Shown: one piece after another, positions 1-8,278 of the stretch | Position numbering within the stretch: position 1 is the first letter of the stretch | Layout: each line of letters opens with the position of its first letter | Assembly (NCBI GenBank): GCA_016124535.1 | Contig: WGNK01000041.1 | Span: 78,569 to 142,568, forward strand | Origin: Azospirillum sp. | GTDB taxonomy: Bacteria; Pseudomonadota; Alphaproteobacteria; Azospirillales; Azospirillaceae | DNA length: 64,000 nt | Reading direction: 5' to 3' | Notes under the pieces: model-generated | Seen by the model: only the letters and a program-made list of their open reading frames with translations | Databases searched by the model: none | Told to the model about the DNA's origin: nothing | Position numbers and translations under genes: made by a program

Positions 1-17
1 TCCATGGGATCCGGCGG

Positions 18-434
18 TCAGGGTGTATAGGTGCCGAAAGTCCATAGATGGCCTTCGGGATCGCGGCAGGTGTAGCTGCGGCCGCCATAGTCCTCGTCCT
101 TGATCTCCATCACGATTTCGGCACCGGCCGCCTTGGCGCGGGCGTAATGGGCGTCGGCATCGGCAACCACGGCGTAAATCGCCGCGGTCACCGCGCCGAT
201 TTGAGCGGGCGCCCGGAAAAAGCTGCCGTAATCGGAGTCCCGCGCCGGGCCGACCATGACCATGCCGCTGCCCAGGCTCAGCTCGGCGTGGACGACACCC
301 CCGTCCCGGCCGTGCACCAACAGATGGGTTCCGCAGCCGAACGCCTGAACCAGCCAGGCCACCGCCGCTCCGGCATCGCGGTAGAGCAGAACCGGTACCA
401 CCGCCCCCGCGTATCTATTTGCTGGTTCGACCAT
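18..434 (-). CDS. VOC (glyoxalase/bleomycin-resistance fold) protein
   Basis: A 138-aa single-domain protein of the vicinal oxygen chelate superfamily. The N-terminal beta-alpha-beta unit contains VPVLLYRDAGAAVAWLVQAF, and the C-terminal unit ends in DPEGHLWTFGTY, the usual VOC closing strand with a metal-ligand-like Glu/His context. It resembles the PhnB/YdcJ-like enzymes without an assigned substrate. It lies 16 bases downstream of the ketopantoate-reductase-like gene on the same strand and is probably cotranscribed with it. The substrate cannot be inferred from sequence. Confidence 0.85.
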   Translation of the reverse strand: MVEPANRYAGAVVPVLLYRDAGAAVAWLVQAFGCGTHLLVHGRDGGVVHAELSLGSGMVMVGPARDSDYGSFFRAPAQIGAVTAAIYAVVADADAHYARAKAAGAEIVMEIKDEDYGGRSYTCRDPEGHLWTFGTYTP

Positions 435-450
435 GCCCCGTCTCCTCGGT

Positions 451-1392
451 TCAGGCCGCGGCCGGCGTCTCGCGCTGGCGGCGGGCAGCGTAGGCGCGCA
501 GGTGAGTATAGGCGAGACCGAGCACTGAAAACCCGCCTCCGAGGTCGGGGCGTCGGGCGATCAGGTCACCCAGTACGTGGTCTGCCTCGGTCTCGAACCC
601 GTGTTCGACATCGCGCATCATCGAGGCGGCGAAGGTCGAACCGGGCTGCAGCAGCATGGCTCGCATCTGCTCCAGCCACTTGCCCTGCGGCGGGTAGCCT
701 GCACCGGCCGCGATCGCCCGACATTCCTCGAACAGCGCTTCGATCACCGTAGCGCCGCCGCCGGCAGCGGTGATATCGCCGACCGGCGCCCGCATCAGAC
801 AGGTGCTCCCGGCCAAGGTCGCCAGGAACACCCATTTCTGCCACATCTCCTGGAGGATGCGCGAACTCGTGCGCAGGGCGAACTTGGCCGGTGCCATGGT
901 TTCGGCGATGGCACGGACTCGCTCGCTGTCGCTGCCGTCGCGCTCGCCGAAGGTCAATTGATGAATCTCGTTGAGATGCAGCACGCGGCCGTCGGCATCG
1001 AGCGTGGTCGAGGTCGCGCACAGTCCGCCCAGCACCCGCTCGGCACCGAACCGGTGGTCGAGCCGGTCGAGATGACGCATGCCGTTGAGCAGCGGCAGGA
1101 AAGCGGTGTCGGGTCCGACCGCCGGTGCCAGATCGGCCATCGCCTGCTCCAGCCCGAACGCCTTGCTGCTGAGAATGATCAGATCGAAGGGAGCGGCCAG
1201 ACGGTCGGCGGTAACCGTAGCCGGGTCGGGCAATTCGACGTCGCCGAGCTTGCTGCGGATGACCAGACCGGTGCGCGCCAATTGCTCGGCTCTGCGTGCC
1301 CGTACCAGGAAGGTCACGTCGGCGCCGGCGTCGCTCAGGCGCCCACCGAAATAGCCGCCGATTGCGCCGGCGCCCACCACCAAGATCCGCAT
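451..1392 (-). CDS. panE: Ketopantoate reductase family (2-dehydropantoate 2-reductase)
   Basis: A 313-aa NAD(P)-dependent oxidoreductase of the ApbA/PanE family, normal in length. The N-terminus has a Rossmann glycine motif (VVGAGAIGGYFGGRL). The segment SSKAFGLEQAM carries the catalytic lysine region, and an all-helical C-terminal domain follows. Known members reduce 2-dehydropantoate to pantoate for coenzyme A synthesis. Many alphaproteobacteria carry several paralogues with other 2-oxoacid substrates, so the family is more secure than the pantothenate role. It is followed by the VOC gene. Confidence 0.8.
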   Translation of the reverse strand: MRILVVGAGAIGGYFGGRLSDAGADVTFLVRARRAEQLARTGLVIRSKLGDVELPDPATVTADRLAAPFDLIILSSKAFGLEQAMADLAPAVGPDTAFLPLLNGMRHLDRLDHRFGAERVLGGLCATSTTLDADGRVLHLNEIHQLTFGERDGSDSERVRAIAETMAPAKFALRTSSRILQEMWQKWVFLATLAGSTCLMRAPVGDITAAGGGATVIEALFEECRAIAAGAGYPPQGKWLEQMRAMLLQPGSTFAASMMRDVEHGFETEADHVLGDLIARRPDLGGGFSVLGLAYTHLRAYAARRQRETPAAA

Positions 1393-1497
1393 GTCATCCT
1401 CCCCGAGCCCGGTTTCTCCCGGCTTCTTCGTTATCGAACCGTTGCACCGCCTGTCCAGCCCGAAATCGGCGATCGCAGCCCGCGGCGGTGCACCCGA

Positions 1498-1596
1498 TCA
1501 CAGGCCAAAGGCGTGGCCGAGCGAGAGCCAGGCGTAGAGCACCAGGTAGAGACTGCCCAGGGCCCCGGCATCGCGCAGGAAACTCGTGACCGACAT
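1498..1596 (-). CDS. Possible 32-aa single-span membrane peptide
   Basis: A short reading frame begins MSVTSFLRDAGALGSLYLVL and ends with a hydrophobic helix and Gly-Leu. A strong Shine-Dalgarno (GGGAGG) lies 5-6 bases upstream of its ATG. Residues 12-31 could form one membrane span. It lies between panE and the divergent transporter-kinase gene. I do not recognise a family. The support is the ribosome site plus hydrophobicity, which could occur by chance. Confidence 0.4.
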   Translation of the reverse strand: MSVTSFLRDAGALGSLYLVLYAWLSLGHAFGL

Positions 1597-1962
1597 GACG
1601 ACCTCCCGATCTGAACCATCGCAGCCTTGGCCGGACCAACGGCCGCAACGCTGACTGACAAAGCAATTCCTGGACAATACCAGAACATATTACGAACGAC
1701 CAGCGGTTTGTTCGGCGTTTGTTCCTTTTGTGCCGATCATGCTTCGACAAAGGCCCCAGGGCAGATTCGCGGCAGACTCGGCGGTGCCCGCTCGCTGGCG
1801 CCGGCCGGGGTTTCGCGCAATCGCGGCGGCAATGGCACGTTTCTTGTCAGGCCGCCGAGTATCCACTAGACTGTGGTGGTCTTACGCGGTCGGGTCCACC
1901 GCTCGCCTGTCCGGACAACGCCCCGGCGAGACCGCACCTTTGAGTGAAAGGGCAGGACGCCG
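1597..1962. other. Divergent intergenic region, no gene
   Basis: About 366 bases separate the small minus-strand frame from the plus-strand transporter-kinase gene. The left part is relatively AT-rich and holds the symmetric GAAC/GTTC array described separately. Reading frames across it lack codon bias or recognisable protein. Promoters for both directions probably lie here. Confidence 0.6.
1683..1724. promoter_or_regulatory. Symmetric double-repeat operator candidate (GAAC x2 / GTTC x2)
   Basis: Seen directly: GAAC at 1683-1686 and 1694-1697, then GTTC at 1710-1713 and 1721-1724. The repeats are 11 bases apart on each side, and both pairs share the same dyad centre at 1703.5. The right half reads TTTGTTC twice. 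One-helical-turn spacing of half-sites in a perfect dyad is typical of an operator bound by two dimers or a tetramer. The binding protein is unknown. Confidence 0.45.
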
Positions 1963-4713
1963 ATGGCGGGGTCGCTGGTTGCCGGGGTCTCCTTCCTCTA
2001 CCTGTTTGGCTTGTTCGGGATCGCCTATTGGGCCGATTTGCGCGCCGATCAGGGCCGCAACGTCATCGCCAAATCCTCGGTCTATGCCTTGTCGCTGGCG
2101 GTTTACTGCACGACCTGGACCTTCTATGGCAGTGTCGGCCGGGCGTCGTCGGTCGGCCTCGGATTCTTGCCGATCTATCTGGGCCCGACGCTGATGATGA
2201 CCCTGGGCTTCGTCGTTCTGGCCAAGATTCTGCGCATCGCCAAACGCCAGCGCACCACCTCGATCGCCGATTTCATCGCCGCACGCTATGGCAAGAGTCA
2301 GGTCCTGGGCGGCATCGTGGCGCTGGTCGCGGTGATCGCGATCACGCCCTACATCGCCCTCCAGCTGAAGGCGGTCTCGGTCAGTTTCGATGTCATTTCG
2401 GGACTGGATCCCAGCGGACGCGGTGCCGGCGTGACCCATGCGGTCGCGGTCGATAAGGCGCTCTATGTCGCGATCGGCATGGCTGCGTTTGCGATCGTGT
2501 TCGGCACCCGTCATATCGACGCCGCCGAGCATCATCCCGGCATGGTCGCCGCGGTCGCCTTTGAGTCGCTGATCAAGCTGGTGTCGTTCATGGCGGTCGG
2601 CGCCTTCGTCACCTTCGGGCTCTATGACGGTTTCGGCGACCTGTTTTCCCGCGCATTCGAGCACCCGGAAATCCTCAGACTCTATGACGAGGGCCCGGCA
2701 CTGACGGATGGCAACTGGTTCGCAATTACGGTACTGGCGATGCTGGCGATCATCTGCCTGCCGCGCCAGTTCCAGATCATGGTGATCGAGAACACCGACG
2801 AGCGGCATCTCGGCCGGGCGCTGTGGCTGTTTCCGCTCTATATGCTGCTGATCAACATCTTCGTGCTGCCGCTGACCGTGGCCGGGCTGTTGATGTTTCC
2901 GGACCGGGCGGTGGATCCCGACATGTTCGTGCTGGCGCTGCCGCTGGCCAAGCACTGGTATCCGCTGGCCATGTTCGCCTATGTCGGCGGGCTGTCGGCT
3001 GCCACCAGTATGATCATCGTCGAATCGATCGCGCTCAGTACCATGGTGTGCAACGACCTGGTGATGCCGGTGCTGTTGCGCATGCGCTCGCTGGCGCTGG
3101 ACAAGAGTGCTGATCTGTCGCGTCTGCTGCTGGCGATCCGGCGGGTCACCATCGTGGTCATCCTTCTGCTGGGCTACGCCTATGTCCGTTTCGCCGGCAG
3201 CGCCTATGCCCTGGTGGCGATCGGCCTGATCTCGTTCGCCGGGGTCGCCCAGTTCGCGCCGGCGCTGATCGGCGGCATCTTCTGGAGCGGCGCCACCCGG
3301 CGGGGCGCCATCGCGGGGCTGACCGCCGGCATCCTGGCCTGGGCCTATACGCTGCTGCTGCCGAGTTTTGCGCGCTCGGGCTGGCTGCCTGCCGAGTTCA
3401 TCGAATACGGCCCCTGGGGCCTGGAATTGCTGCGTCCCTATACCCTGTTCGGACTGGAGGGATTGGAGCCCCTGACCCATTGCCTGTTCTGGAGTGGGCT
3501 GTTCAATATCGGGCTCTATATCGGGGTTTCGATGTTCGATCGGCCATCGATCAGCGAACGGGTCCAGGCGACCGTGTTCGTCGAAGTGTTCCAGCAGTCC
3601 GACTTCGCGGTCGCGCCCGGCCGCTGGCGGGGCAGTGCCACGATTGATGACCTGAGGCGGCTGGTCTCGCGCTTCGTTGGCGCCCCGCGTGCCAACCAGG
3701 CCTTCGCGCAATATACCACACGCTACGGCATGGTGCCCGAACCCCAGCGCCAGGCCAGCGCCGACATGGTGCGTTTCGCCGAACGCCTGCTCGCCGGAGC
3801 AATCGGGGCGGCCTCGGCGCGGGTCGCCCTGGCCTCGGCGGTCAAAGACACCGAATTCAGCATTCCCGAACTGATGCGGATGCTCGACGAGACCTCCCAT
3901 GTGATCGAATACAGCCGGCAGCTCGAGCAGAAGTCATCCGAATTGGAACGGACCTCCGCAGCCTTGCGCGCCGCCAACGAACAGCTGCGTGAACTCGACC
4001 GCATGAAAGACGACTTCCTGTCGACCATGACCCACGAACTGCGCACGCCTTTGACATCGATCCGCGCCTTCTCGGAAATCCTGTTCGACGATCCCGACAT
4101 CGAACTGGATCAGCGTCAGGAATTCCTCGGCCTGATCATCAAGGAGAGCGAACGCCTGACCCGGCTGATCAACCAGGTGCTAGACTTCGCCAAGATCGAG
4201 GCCGGCCAGGTGACCTGGCGGATCGAGCCGGTCGATCTCGCCCAGGTCATGGAACAAGCCGGCGCCACCACCAGCCAGCTGTTTCGCGAGAAGGGCGTGG
4301 CGCTCAAGCTGAACATCGGTACCGGCGTGCCACCGGTGCGCGGCGATTACGACCGGCTGATGCAGGTCGCGGTCAATCTGCTGTCCAACGCGGTCAAGTT
4401 TACCCCCGAGAACGGCCGTGTCACGGTCGGCGTGGCCCCGGAGCGCGGCGGCGTCAGGGTCTCAGTGGCGGACAGCGGGCCTGGGATCGCGGCCAAGGAT
4501 GCCGAAATCATCTTCGAACGGTTCCGACAAGTCGGCAACACCATGACCAGCAAACCCCAGGGGACCGGGCTTGGCCTTGCAATCTGCCGTAAGATCGTGG
4601 ACCACCTGCAGGGGCGGATCTGGGTCGAAAGTGAACTTGGACGCGGCGCCACCTTCTGCTTCGTGGTGCCCTGTGTCGAGGCGATGGCTGCGCCGGCCGC
4701 CGCCATCGCCTGA
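1963..4713 (+). CDS. Sodium/solute-symporter-fused sensor histidine kinase
   Basis: A 916-aa membrane kinase. Residues 1 to about 520 form a multi-span SSS (SLC5-type) transporter-like domain, starting with a membrane helix and YCTTWTFYGSVGR. A cytoplasmic linker and coiled coil (about 640-680) lead into HisKA with THELRTPL (His691). HATPase motifs follow: NLLSNAVKFTP (N box), DSGPGIAAKD (G1) and GTGLGLAICRK (G2). The architecture matches CbrA-like kinases, in which the transporter domain senses or couples to a solute. No fused receiver is present. The ATG is preceded by AGGACG. It heads the chemotaxis operon, which suggests that it tunes taxis or transcription to a nutrient. The substrate and the cognate regulator are not visible. 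Confidence 0.9.
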   Translation: MAGSLVAGVSFLYLFGLFGIAYWADLRADQGRNVIAKSSVYALSLAVYCTTWTFYGSVGRASSVGLGFLPIYLGPTLMMTLGFVVLAKILRIAKRQRTTSIADFIAARYGKSQVLGGIVALVAVIAITPYIALQLKAVSVSFDVISGLDPSGRGAGVTHAVAVDKALYVAIGMAAFAIVFGTRHIDAAEHHPGMVAAVAFESLIKLVSFMAVGAFVTFGLYDGFGDLFSRAFEHPEILRLYDEGPALTDGNWFAITVLAMLAIICLPRQFQIMVIENTDERHLGRALWLFPLYMLLINIFVLPLTVAGLLMFPDRAVDPDMFVLALPLAKHWYPLAMFAYVGGLSAATSMIIVESIALSTMVCNDLVMPVLLRMRSLALDKSADLSRLLLAIRRVTIVVILLLGYAYVRFAGSAYALVAIGLISFAGVAQFAPALIGGIFWSGATRRGAIAGLTAGILAWAYTLLLPSFARSGWLPAEFIEYGPWGLELLRPYTLFGLEGLEPLTHCLFWSGLFNIGLYIGVSMFDRPSISERVQATVFVEVFQQSDFAVAPGRWRGSATIDDLRRLVSRFVGAPRANQAFAQYTTRYGMVPEPQRQASADMVRFAERLLAGAIGAASARVALASAVKDTEFSIPELMRMLDETSHVIEYSRQLEQKSSELERTSAALRAANEQLRELDRMKDDFLSTMTHELRTPLTSIRAFSEILFDDPDIELDQRQEFLGLIIKESERLTRLINQVLDFAKIEAGQVTWRIEPVDLAQVMEQAGATTSQLFREKGVALKLNIGTGVPPVRGDYDRLMQVAVNLLSNAVKFTPENGRVTVGVAPERGGVRVSVADSGPGIAAKDAEIIFERFRQVGNTMTSKPQGTGLGLAICRKIVDHLQGRIWVESELGRGATFCFVVPCVEAMAAPAAAIA

Positions 4714-4763
4714 AATGGGCAGGACGCGGATATGGACAGCGCTGACGAGGAGAGCCGACCACG

Positions 4764-5105
4764 GTGACGACGATCGCATGGCAGGAACGTTCCGGCGAGA
4801 TCAGGCTCGGCCTTCCCGCCGACCTGGATCTGGCGCTGGCGCCGCCCCTGATCCTAAACTTGCGTCGCGGCTTTACCGTGGGCGATGGTATTGAGGTCGA
4901 TGGCTCGGCGGTGGAATATGTCAGCACCGCTTGCATTCAGGCCCTGGTCGCCGCATCCCGTCACGCGGAATCGAGCGGCCAGCGCTTCGCCGTGACCTCG
5001 CCGTCGCGGGTCTTGACGGCGGCGTGCAGTGATCTCGGCCTGGACGGTTGGCTTCGGCAATGGAGTGGTCGAGAATGGGGTCGCCCGCAATGGAGTCGGA
5101 CATGA
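4764..5105 (+). CDS. STAS-domain protein of the chemotaxis operon
   Basis: A 113-aa STAS-like protein (anti-sigma-antagonist fold). The signature loop reads VEYVSTACIQALVAA, where Ser54-Thr55 occupy the position phosphorylated in SpoIIAA/RsbV relatives. The start is GTG. Its stop overlaps the cheY start in an ATGA quartet at 5102-5105, so translation is probably coupled. STAS proteins are found in some cheD-containing chemotaxis operons, but their partner there is not well defined. A second STAS gene lies at 14182. Confidence 0.75.
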   Translation: MTTIAWQERSGEIRLGLPADLDLALAPPLILNLRRGFTVGDGIEVDGSAVEYVSTACIQALVAASRHAESSGQRFAVTSPSRVLTAACSDLGLDGWLRQWSGREWGRPQWSRT

Positions 5106-5467
5106 AGAAAAAGGTCCTGACCGTCGACGATTCCCGGACCATGCGCGAGATGGTCGCGTTCACACTCGAGCAGGCCGGATATGAGGTGCTTGCTGCCACC
5201 GACGGCCAGGACGCCTTGAGCCTGCTTGAAGGCAACGATGTCGATCTGGTGATCGCCGACCTGCATATGCCGGTGATGGATGGGTTGTCGTTGCTCCGCC
5301 GGCTGCGCGCCATGCCCAGCCGGCGGTCGATGCCGATCCTGATGCTGACCACCGAAGCCGACGAGCGGAAAAAGCAGGAAGGGCGTGCCGCTGGCGCCAC
5401 CGGCTGGCTGGTCAAGCCGTTTGACCCCGGCCGCCTGGTCTCGGTGGTCCAACGGGTGTGCGGGTGA
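5102..5467 (+). CDS. cheY: Chemotaxis response regulator CheY
   Basis: A single receiver domain of about 121 aa beginning MKKKVLTVDDSRTMREM. The acidic pair, the phosphoacceptor in LVIADLHMPVMDG, the LMLTTEAD threonine and the lysine of GWLVKPFDP are all intact. There is no output domain, so it should bind the flagellar motor or act as a phosphate sink. The ATG at 5102 overlaps the STAS stop. An alternative in-frame ATG at 5090 would add four residues. cheA follows directly. Confidence 0.92.
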   Translation: MKKKVLTVDDSRTMREMVAFTLEQAGYEVLAATDGQDALSLLEGNDVDLVIADLHMPVMDGLSLLRRLRAMPSRRSMPILMLTTEADERKKQEGRAAGATGWLVKPFDPGRLVSVVQRVCG

Positions 5468-5483
5468 GGCATCGAGCGGCGGA

Positions 5484-7652
5484 ATGGCGGTAGAGGGGTC
5501 GCGGGTGGACAATCTCGGCCAGTTCAAACAGACCTATTTCGACGAATGCGCCGAGCTTCTGGCGATCGCCGAGGCCGGGCTGTTGCGCTTGGCGCCCGGC
5601 ACCTTCGATCTTGAGGAGGTCAACACGGTGTTTCGCGCCGTCCACTCGATCAAGGGTGGCGCCGGCGCGTTCGGCTTCTCGGATCTGGTGACCTTCGCCC
5701 ATGAATACGAGGCGGTGATGGACGCCATCCGCGCCCACACCGTCCCGGTCAGCTACGGTCTGGTCGAGGCCCTGATCCATGCCAACGACGCGCTTGGCCG
5801 CCTGATCGACCACGCTCGCGCCGGGACCGCCCCCCCGCCGGACCTGATCGCCGCGGCGGTGACGGCGCTTCGGGCCGATTCCGGCCATGGGTTGCCGGCG
5901 GCCGTGATCGCCAGCGGTCGCGCCCCGGCGGTTGCGAGTACGGCCGCCGCCCCGGAATCGCCCCGGCGCAGCTTCGCCCTGCGCTTCGAGCCGAACCCCG
6001 ATTTGCTGCTGTCGGGTAACGAACCGAGCTTCATGTTCCGGGCCCTGGCCAGGCTCGGCAAACTGGAACTGGGCTGCCAGTTCGACGCGCTGCCCGCCCT
6101 GACCGAGCTGGACGGTGAAAAGCTCTATCTCAAATGGGCCGGAACCCTGCAGACCGCGGCCAGTCTTGCCGAAATCGAAGAGGTCTTTGAATTCGTCGCC
6201 GACGACAGCGTGATCGAAATCACCCCGCTCGCCGCAGGCGGGGCCCCGGCCGCCGCGGTCCCGGCACCGGCCACACCGATGCGCTCCGCCGCGCCGGGAA
6301 CGGTGGCGCCACCGGGACCGCCAGCGAAACCGCCAGGCCCTCCGGTACTTTATGGCAGCCGCGACGAGCCGCCGGCGACGCCGGTGCAGGCCGAGACCGG
6401 CGAGCCGGTCCAGGCGGCGTCAGGCGGCCAGTCGATCCGGGTTGATCTCGATAAGGTCGAGCGGCTGGTCAATCTGGTCGGCGAGATGGTGATCACCCAG
6501 TCGATGATCGCCGAGCATCTCCGCCATTTGCCGCCGGGCCAGCACCGCGAGATGCTGACCGGCCTGGAGCAACTCACCCAGCACACCCGCGATCTGCGCG
6601 AATGCGTGATGGCGATCCGCGCCCAGCCGGTGGGCTCGGTGTTCCAGCGCATCCCGCGCCTGGTCCGCGAATTGTCGGCCGAGACCGGCAAGGATGTCGT
6701 GCTGGTGACCAGCGGCGAGCACACCGAAGTCGACAAGACGGTGGTCGAGAATCTGATCGACCCGCTCACCCATATGATCCGCAACGCGGTTGCCCATGGC
6801 TTCGAGCCCCCCGACGAGCGGGAAGCACTGGGCAAGCCACGCACCGGCACGCTCCACCTGTCGGCACGCCATCGCTCCGGCCGGATCGTGATCGAGGTCG
6901 CCGACGACGGCCGCGGCATCGATCGCCGACGGGTGCTTGAGCGCGCGGTGGAACGTGGTCTGGTGCCGCCGGGCGTCCAACCCGGCGACGCCGAGGTCGA
7001 CGACCTGATCTTCCTGCCCGGCTTCACCACCTCCGAGATGGTCTCCAGCCTGTCCGGCCGGGGCGTCGGCATGGACGTGGTCCGGCGCAACGTCGTCGCC
7101 CTGGGCGGACGGATCGGCGTCCATTCGATACCGGGCGAAGGGACCCGCTTCGTGCTGTCGCTGCCGCTCACCCTGGCGGTGCTCGACGGAATGGTGGTTT
7201 CGGTCGGTGCCGAGCGTTTCGTCGTGCCGATCACCAATATTGTCGAAAGCCTGCGGCCACGTCCGGCCGACCTGCGCCGCCTGGTCAATCTGTGCGACGT
7301 GATCCAGTTCCGCGGCCAATTCGTCCGGCTCGCCCGGCTCCACCGCCTGTTCGACATCCCGGACGCGGTCGAGGATCCCACGCGTGCCCTGGTGGTGGTG
7401 GTCGAGGCCGAGGACGGCGCCCAGCTCGGCGTGCTGGTCGATGACATCCAGGGCCAGCAGCAAGTCGTGATCAAGAGCCTGGAGCCCAATTTCCGCCGCA
7501 TCACCGGGGTCGCGGCTGCGACCATCCTGGGCGACGGCCGGGTGGCCTTGATCCTCGATGTCGCCGGGGTGCATGAGCTGAGCCGTCGCGCCGGACCCGG
7601 CGGCGGTCGGCTGGCGGTCGAACCGCCGTCCCAAACCGAAGCCGCCGCCTGA
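5484..7652 (+). CDS. cheA: Chemotaxis histidine kinase CheA
   Basis: A CheA of about 722 aa with all expected parts. The P1 HPt domain has FRAVHSIKGGAGAFGF (His54). A P2-like CheY-docking region lies around residues 165-255, followed by an Ala/Pro-rich linker. The P3 dimerisation helix is DKVERLVNLVGEMVITQSMI. The P4 ATPase has IRNAVAHGFE, ADDGRGID and GRGVGMDVV, and P5 is CheW-like. I chose the ATG at 5484. A GTG at 5505 is an alternative, and an upstream frame into cheY is not credible. It phosphorylates the adjacent CheY and CheB in receptor arrays. Confidence 0.95.
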   Translation: MAVEGSRVDNLGQFKQTYFDECAELLAIAEAGLLRLAPGTFDLEEVNTVFRAVHSIKGGAGAFGFSDLVTFAHEYEAVMDAIRAHTVPVSYGLVEALIHANDALGRLIDHARAGTAPPPDLIAAAVTALRADSGHGLPAAVIASGRAPAVASTAAAPESPRRSFALRFEPNPDLLLSGNEPSFMFRALARLGKLELGCQFDALPALTELDGEKLYLKWAGTLQTAASLAEIEEVFEFVADDSVIEITPLAAGGAPAAAVPAPATPMRSAAPGTVAPPGPPAKPPGPPVLYGSRDEPPATPVQAETGEPVQAASGGQSIRVDLDKVERLVNLVGEMVITQSMIAEHLRHLPPGQHREMLTGLEQLTQHTRDLRECVMAIRAQPVGSVFQRIPRLVRELSAETGKDVVLVTSGEHTEVDKTVVENLIDPLTHMIRNAVAHGFEPPDEREALGKPRTGTLHLSARHRSGRIVIEVADDGRGIDRRRVLERAVERGLVPPGVQPGDAEVDDLIFLPGFTTSEMVSSLSGRGVGMDVVRRNVVALGGRIGVHSIPGEGTRFVLSLPLTLAVLDGMVVSVGAERFVVPITNIVESLRPRPADLRRLVNLCDVIQFRGQFVRLARLHRLFDIPDAVEDPTRALVVVVEAEDGAQLGVLVDDIQGQQQVVIKSLEPNFRRITGVAAATILGDGRVALILDVAGVHELSRRAGPGGGRLAVEPPSQTEAAA

Positions 7653-7655
7653 GCG

Positions 7656-8249
7656 ATGCCTGCGATGGACCCCTCAGATCGCCCAGGCCTGCCATCCGCC
7701 CTCGCCCCGCCGGCCCTGGCTCCGTCCGCAGGCTCGGGAACCGGCATGGCGGCGGCGACCGATCCCGCGGCCGAGCAATTTGTCAGCTTCACCGTCGGGG
7801 GCGGCGAATACGGCGTCAACATCCTGGCGGTCCGCGAGATTCGCGGCTGGACGCCGGAAAGCCGACTGCCCAATCTGCCCGACTATGTGCGCGGCGTGAT
7901 CAATCTGCGCGGCACCGTGATTCCGATCTTCGACCTGCGCGCCCGCTTCGGCGGCGCCCCGACCCAACCGACCAGACGCCATGTCGTTGTGGTGATCGAG
8001 CTGCGCCGACGCATTCGCGGCATCCTGGTTGACGCCATTTCCGACATTCTGGCGATTTCGCCCGATCAGATTCTGCCGCCGCCCGATGTCGAAGGCGGCG
8101 GTATCCAGCGCCAATGGCTCTACGGCCTGTTCGTCGCCGGCGGGCGCATGGTGACGTTGCTCGACGCCGAGCACTTGTTCGCCGCCGACACCGCCGACGA
8201 AGCCACCGCTGCCCCGCGACCGATCCTCGCCCTCGACCAGCCGAGCTGA
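7656..8249 (+). CDS. cheW: Chemotaxis coupling protein CheW
   Basis: A CheW-domain protein of 197 aa coupling receptors to CheA. The domain begins around residue 33 (FVSFTVGGGEYGVNILAVRE) and continues through LPDYVRGVINLRGTVIPIFD, the conserved receptor and kinase contact surface. About 30 Pro/Ala-rich residues precede it. An internal ATG at 7746 would remove most of this tail, so the true start is uncertain. The gene begins 3 bases after the cheA stop. Confidence 0.92.
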   Translation: MPAMDPSDRPGLPSALAPPALAPSAGSGTGMAAATDPAAEQFVSFTVGGGEYGVNILAVREIRGWTPESRLPNLPDYVRGVINLRGTVIPIFDLRARFGGAPTQPTRRHVVVVIELRRRIRGILVDAISDILAISPDQILPPPDVEGGGIQRQWLYGLFVAGGRMVTLLDAEHLFAADTADEATAAPRPILALDQPS

Positions 8250-8278
8250 CGATACCAGCCCCAGGGAGTCCTTCCAGC

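Noticed and set aside
1882..3900. 672-codon open frame antisense to the transporter-kinase gene
   Set aside because: It is a high-GC shadow frame rich in Arg, Gln, His and Asp, with no domain, opposite a gene with complete kinase motifs.
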